Part shown: positions 7,772 through 12,371 of the stretch, in pieces
Numbering within the stretch: the first letter of the stretch is position 1
Layout of the letters: every line of letters starts with the position of its first letter
Source of the DNA: Muribaculaceae bacterium
GTDB taxonomy: Bacteria; Bacteroidota; Bacteroidia; Bacteroidales; Muribaculaceae
Direction of reading: 5' to 3'
Length of the DNA: 12,371 bases
Assembly: GCA_009775535.1 (NCBI GenBank)
Contig: VSPW01000038.1
Span: 1 to 12,371, forward strand
Translations under genes and position numbers: made by a program
The notes under the pieces: generated by a model
The model's input: the letters and a program-made list of their open reading frames with translations, nothing else
What the model was told of the DNA's origin: nothing
Database searches by the model: none

Positions 7772-7802
7772 TTGCGAGTGTGAACTAAATTTCATAACTT
7801 TG
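7772..7802 (+). promoter_or_regulatory. glnN promoter (-33 TTG / -7 TAACTTTG)
   Basis: TTG at 7772-7774 and TAACTTTG at 7795-7802 are 20 bases apart, an exact fit to the Bacteroidota -33/-7 pattern. This is the best promoter match I found in the window. Transcription should start near 7808-7810, leaving a leader of about 240 bases before the glnN ATG. Confidence 0.7.
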
Positions 7803-8050
7803 CGGCCATAAATCATGCATCCCTGCCAAATGTGCAGGCACTAAAATGTATAGGGCAATGAGTAGCATAACTCACCGCGGATACGCAAATATACAGGCAT
7901 ACGTCTGCAGCGGTACGATATGGACCGGCTGCGGCAGCAATCGCCCTTCCCTACCGCCCCTCGACAAAAGCCAACGCATAGGCCGCCTTCTTCGCGCCGC
8001 CAATGCGTTTTTTGTTTACAGCCAAGTTTATCCCAACAATATATCCAATC
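7803..8050 (+). promoter_or_regulatory. Long structured 5' leader of glnN (candidate attenuator or riboswitch)
   Basis: About 240 bases lie between the promoter and the glnN ATG, and they can fold into several local hairpins: CCTGC (7822-7826) with GCAGG (7834-7838); TGAGT (7859-7863) with ACTCA (7870-7874); GCAGCGGT (7907-7914) with ACC/GCTGC (7924-7932, one bulged G). These are followed by a terminator-like hairpin at 7973-8013. GCGGC (7931-7935), part of the third hairpin's descending side, could instead pair with GCCGC (7982-7986) in the terminator stem, giving a possible switch. No known riboswitch class is recognised. A separate short RNA ending at 8013 is the alternative. The 74-codon frame at 7846-8070 is probably not a gene. 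Confidence 0.5.
7973..8013 (+). terminator. Intrinsic-terminator-like hairpin inside the glnN leader
   Basis: AACGCATAGGC (7973-7983) pairs with GCCAATGCGTT (7999-8009): 7 bp, one A-A mismatch, then 3 G-C pairs, around a GC-rich loop. The arm runs straight into six T residues (8008-8013). It ends 37 bases before the glnN ATG, so full termination here would silence glnN. Confidence 0.6.
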
Positions 8051-10240
8051 ATGTCATCATTGAGATTTAAAGTAGTTGAAGAAGCATTTGACCGCAAGGC
8101 CGTGCCCGTAGAAATCCCCAAGGAAAGGCCGGAAGTGTATTATGCCAGCAAGGTATTCAACCGCCAGGCAATGTACAGGTATCTTCCCAAATCCGCCTAT
8201 ACAGCGCTGGTGAACACTATCGACAACAAGCAGCAGCTATCGCGCGAGCTTGCCGACAGCATCGCTGCCGGAATGAAAAAATGGGCGATCGACAACGGCG
8301 CACGCCACTATACACACTGGTTCCATCCGCTTACGGACGGTACGGCCGAGAAGCATGACGCCTTCATAGAACATGACGGCAAGGGCGGGGTCGTAGAGGA
8401 ATTCACCGGCAAGCTGCTGGTACAGCAAGAGCCGGACGCATCAAGCTTCCCCAACGGTGGCATACGAAATACGTTTGAAGCCCGCGGATACTCGGCATGG
8501 GACGTGTCATCGCCGGCATTCATCCTGGACGAGACATTGTGCATACCGACTATCTTCATTTCATATACCGGCGAGTCGCTCGACTACAAGACTCCACTGC
8601 TGCGCTCGCTAAACGCCATCGACAAGGCCGCCACACAGGTGGCGCAATTCTTTGACCCGGCTGTAAAGCATGTGACAAACAATCTGGGATGGGAGCAAGA
8701 ATATTTCCTTGTGGACGAGGCCCTTTACTCCGCACGCCCAGACCTGGCGCTTACGGGGCGCACCCTGATGGGGCATGAGAGCGCCAAGAACCAGCAGCTC
8801 GAGGACCACTATTTCGGTGCGATACCGTCGCGCGTAGAGGCGTTCATGCTTGACCTGGAGATAGAATGCCACCGCCTGGGAATACCTGCAAAGACACGAC
8901 ACAACGAGGTTGCGCCAAACCAGTTTGAGCTTGCGCCTATCTTTGAGGAAGCAAACCTGGCAAACGACCATAACCTGCTGTTGATGTCGCTCATGAACGA
9001 GGTGGCACGCAGGCACAATTTCCGTGTGCTACTCCATGAGAAGCCTTTTGCCGGGATAAACGGCTCAGGAAAGCACAACAACTGGAGCCTGAGCACCGAT
9101 ACGGGGGTACTCCTGTTCGCCCCGGGAAAGACCCAAATGGAGAACCTGCAGTTCATCACCTTTATTGTCAATGTAATGGCGGCCGTGCACAAGCACAACG
9201 GCCTGCTGAAGGCGTCCATAATGTCAGCAACCAATGCCCACCGCCTTGGCGCAAATGAAGCGCCCCCTGCAATCATATCCATATTTACGGGGACACAGCT
9301 AGCAAGCATACTTGAGCGCCTGGAACACAGCACCCAGGATGAGATGATTGATTTTGCGACAAAATCGGGGTATTCGATGGGCCTGGCGCAGATACCGGAG
9401 CTTATGATAGACAATACGGACCGCAACCGTACAAGCCCGTTCGCATTCACAGGCAACCGTTTCGAGTTCCGCGCGGTTGGGTCTTCGGCAAACTGTGCCG
9501 CCGCACTACTTGCCTTGAACGCCGCCGTAGCCGACCAGCTAAACGATTTCCACAGCAAGGTGGAAAAGCGCATAAAAGATGGCGAAATACTGACACATGC
9601 GATACTGGAAGAGGTCAAGGCTCTCATAATATCCAGCAAGCCTATACACTTTGACGGAAACGGATACAGCGAGGAATGGAAACAGGAGGCTGAGCGCCGC
9701 GGGCTTGACTGCGAGACTTCCGCACCAAAGATATTCGATGCCTACCTCAGCACAGAGAGTGTGGAGATGTTTGCCCGCACAGGTGTGCTGTCGCGTATAG
9801 AGCTTGAGGCCAGAAACGAGGTGAAGTGGGAGATGTATACAAAGAAAGTACAGATTGAGGCCCGCGTGCTGGGTGACCTTGCCATCAACCATGTGATGCC
9901 TGTGGCAACGCGTTACCAGTCGCTTCTGGTGGACAATGTGGTGAAACTGCGGTCGCTTTTCCCAGATATCAAGGCCAACCGCCTGGCTTCGCATGACTTG
10001 TCGACAATCGAAAAGATTTCCGAGCATATGTCGGTGATCAAGTCGGAGGTTGACCAGATGGTGGATGCACGGAAAGTGGCGAACAGGCTCGCGTGTGAAC
10101 GTGAACGCGCAATAGCCTACCACGATACCGTAGTGCCCCGCATGGAGACAATCCGCTACCACATCGACAAGCTGGAGCTAATGGTAGACAACGAGATGTG
10201 GCCGCTCCCAAAATACCGCGAGCTGCTTTTCATAAGATAA
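8051..10240 (+). CDS. glnN: Type III glutamine synthetase
   Basis: A 729-aa enzyme that makes glutamine from glutamate, ammonia and ATP. The length and motifs are those of the GSIII family, not the ~450-aa type I. Visible marks are YTHWFHPLTDGTAEKHD (87-103), QQEPDASSFPNGG (125-137), the metal-binding WEQEYF (214-219), RHNEVAPNQFE (283-293), NGSGKHNNWS (337-346), NRTSPFAFTGNRFEFR (459-474) and GSSANCAA (477-484), ending in WPLPKYRELLF as in Bacteroides GlnN. GSIII forms dodecamers in the cytoplasm. The ATG at 8051 is chosen because MSSLRF aligns with the family start and gives the standard length; the ATG at 8003 lies inside a terminator stem. It has a strong promoter, a long leader with an attenuator-like hairpin, and a terminator just after the stop. 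The next gene uses glutamine. Confidence 0.96.
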   Translation: MSSLRFKVVEEAFDRKAVPVEIPKERPEVYYASKVFNRQAMYRYLPKSAYTALVNTIDNKQQLSRELADSIAAGMKKWAIDNGARHYTHWFHPLTDGTAEKHDAFIEHDGKGGVVEEFTGKLLVQQEPDASSFPNGGIRNTFEARGYSAWDVSSPAFILDETLCIPTIFISYTGESLDYKTPLLRSLNAIDKAATQVAQFFDPAVKHVTNNLGWEQEYFLVDEALYSARPDLALTGRTLMGHESAKNQQLEDHYFGAIPSRVEAFMLDLEIECHRLGIPAKTRHNEVAPNQFELAPIFEEANLANDHNLLLMSLMNEVARRHNFRVLLHEKPFAGINGSGKHNNWSLSTDTGVLLFAPGKTQMENLQFITFIVNVMAAVHKHNGLLKASIMSATNAHRLGANEAPPAIISIFTGTQLASILERLEHSTQDEMIDFATKSGYSMGLAQIPELMIDNTDRNRTSPFAFTGNRFEFRAVGSSANCAAALLALNAAVADQLNDFHSKVEKRIKDGEILTHAILEEVKALIISSKPIHFDGNGYSEEWKQEAERRGLDCETSAPKIFDAYLSTESVEMFARTGVLSRIELEARNEVKWEMYTKKVQIEARVLGDLAINHVMPVATRYQSLLVDNVVKLRSLFPDIKANRLASHDLSTIEKISEHMSVIKSEVDQMVDARKVANRLACERERAIAYHDTVVPRMETIRYHIDKLELMVDNEMWPLPKYRELLFIR

Positions 10241-10249
10241 ATATTATAC

Positions 10250-10286
10250 CGCCGGAGAGAACACCAATACTCTCCGGCGTATTTTT
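10250..10286 (+). terminator. Hairpin with T-tract between glnN and the purF-like gene
   Basis: A perfect 10-bp GC-rich stem, CGCCGGAGAG (10250-10259) with CTCTCCGGCG (10270-10279), has a 10-base loop and is followed by TATTTTT (10280-10286). It is a convincing intrinsic terminator beginning 9 bases after the glnN stop. It ends only 12 bases before the purF-like ATG, so that gene needs readthrough or a promoter overlapping the hairpin. Confidence 0.82.
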
Positions 10287-10287
10287 G
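10280..10287 (+). promoter_or_regulatory. Possible -7 element overlapping the terminator T-tract
   Basis: TATTTTTG fits TAnnTTTG and would start a nearly leaderless transcript a few bases before the ATG at 10299. No TTG is present at -33 spacing, since that region is the hairpin stem. It may be a chance match caused by the T-tract. Confidence 0.2.
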
Positions 10288-10298
10288 ACAGAATAATC

Positions 10299-12209
10299 AT
10301 GGAACAGATAAAACATGAGTGCGGTGTGGCAATGATACGCCTGCTGAAACCCCTTGAACATTACCGCAGGAAGTACGGGACGAGACTTTACGGGCTAAAC
10401 AAGCTTTACCTGCTGATGGAAAAGCAGCACAACCGCGGACAGGAGGGTGCAGGCGCGGGTGTAGTGAAGATTGATGCCGCACCGGGAGAAGAGTACCTGT
10501 TCCGGGAACGCGCCATCGGTGCGGGGGCGATACAGGATATCTTCTCCAGGATATACCACCAGATAGAACATGGTGACTGGAAGTCAAGGGCCGTACTGGC
10601 AACGGACGGGAATGATATGGAAACGGCGGAAGGCCTTGCGCCTTTCCTGGGGCATATATATATGGGTCATCTGAGGTACAGCACTACCGGACGCTCGGGA
10701 ATACAGTATGTGCACCCTTTCCTACGCCGCAACAACTGGCGTTCGCGCAACCTGATGGTCTGCGGCAACTTCAATATGACCAATGTGGATGAGATATTCC
10801 GCCAGGTTGTGGCCAAAGGACAGCATCCCCGGCTGTACAGCGACACAATAATGCTCCTGGAACAGCTGGGATATGCCCTTGACCGCGAAAACCACCGCCT
10901 GTACCGCGGATACAGGGATTCAATGGGAGAGGCGGATATAGAGCGTGCCATCGAGGACAACATGGACCTGTGCAATGTGCTCGGTGAGGCAGCCACGTCA
11001 TGGGACGGAGGGTTCGTAATATGCGGCGCCACAGGGTCTGGGGACATGTTCTGCCTGCGCGACAGCCTTGGAATAAGGCCGGCATTCTATTATCATGACG
11101 ATGAAGTGGCCGTTGTGGCTTCGGAACGTCCGGTGATCCAGACAGTGTTCAATGTGAAATGCCACCAAGTGAACGAACTGCGTCCCGGCTCTGCGCTTAT
11201 TGCCACCAAGGGCGGGGAGGTTTCGGTAAGGGATGTCCTCGGATGCCGGGGCAATGCAAGGTGTTCGTTTGAACGCATCTATTTTTCCCGGGGTAGCGAT
11301 AGCGATATCTACCGTGAACGGAAAGCCCTGGGCGCAAACCTGGTGGACGAGATTGTAAGGCACGTGGACGGGGATCTTGACCATACGGTATTCTCGTTCA
11401 TACCAAATACGGCTGAAGTGGCTTTCATCGGCATGGTACAGGGGCTTGAAAAGGTGCTCGACCAACGGAAGATGGATGCAATACAACAGGCCTTGCATGA
11501 CGGCGCGATGACACGCGGCGTGCTGCACGGGATAATGCAGAAGAAAATACGTGTCGAAAAAATAGCCATCAAGGATATAAAGCTCCGTACGTTCATTGCG
11601 GAAGGCAATTCCCGTAATGAGCTTGCGGCACATGTGTATGACGTCACCTGGGGTTGTGTGGACAATGGTACGGACAATCTTGTGGTGATAGATGACAGCA
11701 TAGTGCGCGGCACTACTTTAAGGCAGTCCATCCTGTCAATGCTTGACAGGCTAAGGCCGCGCAAGATAATAGTGGTGTCTTCATCACCGCAGGTGCGGTA
11801 TCCCGACTGCTATGGCATAGACATGTCGCGCATGAGTGAGTTCATCGCATTCCGCGCCGCTGTGGAGCTGCTGCGTGAATCCGGGAAGGGCCATGTCCTG
11901 GATGAGGTATACCATGAATGCCAGAACCAGTTGAGCCTTCCGGCAGACATGCAGACCAATTGTGTAAAGGCCATATATGCCCCGTTCACCGACCAGGAGG
12001 TGTCAAGGAAAATAGCGCAGATGCTGACAGGGCCTGATATCTCTGCAAAGGTGGAGATTATATACCAGACGCTGGATGGGCTGCACAAGGCTGTCCCCGA
12101 CCATCCCGGTGACTGGTATTTTTCCGGCAATTATCCTACTGCTGGTGGCGTAAGGCTTGTAAACCAGGCGTTCGTGAATTTCTATGAGGGAAATCCGGAG
12201 AAACGATAA
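10299..12209 (+). CDS. Amidophosphoribosyltransferase-like protein, long Bacteroidota form
   Basis: A 636-aa protein of the PurF family, which uses glutamine and PRPP to make phosphoribosylamine, the first step of purine synthesis. The N-terminal nucleophile amidotransferase domain begins MEQIKHE-CGVAM, so a 7-residue propeptide must be removed to expose Cys8. It continues with NRGQEGAG (45-52), GHLRYSTTG (123-131), CGNFNMTN (155-162), YSDT (180-183) and LRDSLGIRP (253-261). The phosphoribosyltransferase domain has ERIYFSRGSDSDIY (325-338), FSFIPNT (365-371), a flexible-loop-like KDIKLRTFI (425-433) and the PRPP loop VVIDDSIVRGTT (462-473). It is longer than the usual 470-505 aa, mainly through an insertion near 384-424 and a C-terminal extension. 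Where E. coli PurF has Asn101-Gly102, this has Cys155-Gly156. It may therefore be the true PurF or a diverged paralog. It follows glnN and a terminator-like hairpin. Confidence 0.85.
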   Translation: MEQIKHECGVAMIRLLKPLEHYRRKYGTRLYGLNKLYLLMEKQHNRGQEGAGAGVVKIDAAPGEEYLFRERAIGAGAIQDIFSRIYHQIEHGDWKSRAVLATDGNDMETAEGLAPFLGHIYMGHLRYSTTGRSGIQYVHPFLRRNNWRSRNLMVCGNFNMTNVDEIFRQVVAKGQHPRLYSDTIMLLEQLGYALDRENHRLYRGYRDSMGEADIERAIEDNMDLCNVLGEAATSWDGGFVICGATGSGDMFCLRDSLGIRPAFYYHDDEVAVVASERPVIQTVFNVKCHQVNELRPGSALIATKGGEVSVRDVLGCRGNARCSFERIYFSRGSDSDIYRERKALGANLVDEIVRHVDGDLDHTVFSFIPNTAEVAFIGMVQGLEKVLDQRKMDAIQQALHDGAMTRGVLHGIMQKKIRVEKIAIKDIKLRTFIAEGNSRNELAAHVYDVTWGCVDNGTDNLVVIDDSIVRGTTLRQSILSMLDRLRPRKIIVVSSSPQVRYPDCYGIDMSRMSEFIAFRAAVELLRESGKGHVLDEVYHECQNQLSLPADMQTNCVKAIYAPFTDQEVSRKIAQMLTGPDISAKVEIIYQTLDGLHKAVPDHPGDWYFSGNYPTAGGVRLVNQAFVNFYEGNPEKR

Positions 12210-12226
12210 TGCTTTACTGGAAGCAT
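12209..12226 (+). repeat. Small hairpin at the purF-like stop codon
   Basis: ATGCTT (12209-12214) pairs perfectly with AAGCAT (12221-12226) around TACTGG. It starts on the last base of the stop codon and has no T-tract, so it may protect the 3' end or have no function. Confidence 0.3.
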
Positions 12227-12258
12227 ATGTAAAGTTTCTGCGTTATATCTGACCGATA

Positions 12259-12280
12259 TGCCACGCCTGGCAAAATTTTT
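12259..12280 (+). terminator. Weak terminator candidate after the purF-like gene
   Basis: TGCCA (12259-12263) pairs with TGGCA (12268-12272) around CGCC, followed by AAA and TTTTT (12276-12280). The stem is short, and an alternative pairing of ATATC (12245-12249) with GATAT (12255-12259) competes for one base. This is the only hairpin with a T-tract after the gene. Confidence 0.4.
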
Positions 12281-12322
12281 ATAACCAACGATGTCAATGT
12301 ACTCTTTTTGCCTGGATTTCTG

Positions 12323-12367
12323 ACGCCCCTTTCCAAAGGGGGCGTGCGGGTGATGCTCCGGTGCATC
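12323..12367. repeat. Two tandem hairpins near the window end
   Basis: ACGCCCCTTT (12323-12332) pairs with AAAGGGGGCGT (12335-12345, one bulged G), closing a very small loop. GATGC (12352-12356) then pairs with GCATC (12363-12367) around TCCGGT. No gene is recognisable in 12210-12371. These hairpins may be the leader of the next gene on plus, or the 3' end of a unit from the other strand. Confidence 0.35.
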
Positions 12368-12371
12368 TTTG

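Noticed and set aside
7803..8013. 6S RNA, SRP RNA or tmRNA as an independent RNA gene
   Set aside because: I could not find the long closing stem of 6S RNA, the SRP GGAA-loop motif, or a tRNA-like end; an unknown small RNA remains possible.
8003..8050. Upstream ATG start for glnN adding 16 residues
   Set aside because: It lies in the 3' arm of the terminator-like hairpin, and the family's N-terminus matches the ATG at 8051.
7846..8070. 74-codon open frame in the glnN leader (possible leader peptide)
   Set aside because: No recognisable domain, runs through the terminator hairpin and into glnN in another frame; the region is better explained as structured RNA. A shorter translated leader cannot be excluded.
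8809..9639. 276-codon minus-strand frame inside glnN
   Set aside because: Mirror of conserved glnN codons, Ser/Ala-rich with no domain pattern.
12209..12232. Seven-codon frame (MLYWKHM) overlapping the purF-like stop
   Set aside because: Too short to support as a gene; the bases are better described as a small hairpin.

Overview
The window looks like ordinary chromosome from an anaerobic member of the Bacteroidota, most likely the order Bacteroidales. Three things point there. The promoters match the Bacteroidota-type -7 element TAnnTTTG. The glutamine synthetase is the large type III form (GlnN, 729 aa). The tryptophanase and the long amidophosphoribosyltransferase resemble the Bacteroides forms as I remember them. 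The genus cannot be resolved by eye. I see no insertion sequence, phage gene, CRISPR array, tRNA or rRNA.

Layout. Positions 1-1520 (+) hold the 3' end of a GHL10-type glycosyl-hydrolase-like protein, coupled by an ATGA overlap to a family 2 glycosyltransferase. A second operon runs the other way from 4193 to 1492 (-): a Uup-like ABC-F ATPase followed by a second family 2 glycosyltransferase, whose 3' end overlaps that of the first. A short divergent promoter region (4194-4356) separates this from bioB and a tcdA-type tRNA-modification gene (4357-6050, +). A shared hairpin (6066-6101) ends that unit and also the convergent tryptophanase gene (7502-6123, -). The 548-bp spacer 7503-8050 carries divergent promoters for tnaA and glnN. 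glnN (8051-10240, +) is followed, after a hairpin with a T-tract, by a purF-like gene (10299-12209, +). The last 162 bases hold several hairpins and no recognisable gene.

How the genes fit together. glnN makes glutamine and the purF-like enzyme should spend it on the first step of purine synthesis. Divergent tnaA releases ammonia, indole and pyruvate from tryptophan, so 6.1-12.2 kb has a nitrogen-metabolism theme. The 5' part is an envelope or surface-polysaccharide theme (two glycosyltransferases and a GHL10 protein) next to a translation-associated ABC-F protein. bioB and tcdA are a tight pair without an obvious shared pathway.

No new multi-gene system is evident. The points most worth following are regulatory or at residue level. 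They are a long structured glnN leader with an intrinsic-terminator-like hairpin before the start codon, a second terminator-like hairpin 12 bases before the purF-like start, a biotin synthase whose auxiliary-cluster ligands fit the anaerobic type II enzyme, a PurF-like protein with a changed oxyanion-hole motif and an insertion, and two similar dyads upstream of tnaA.
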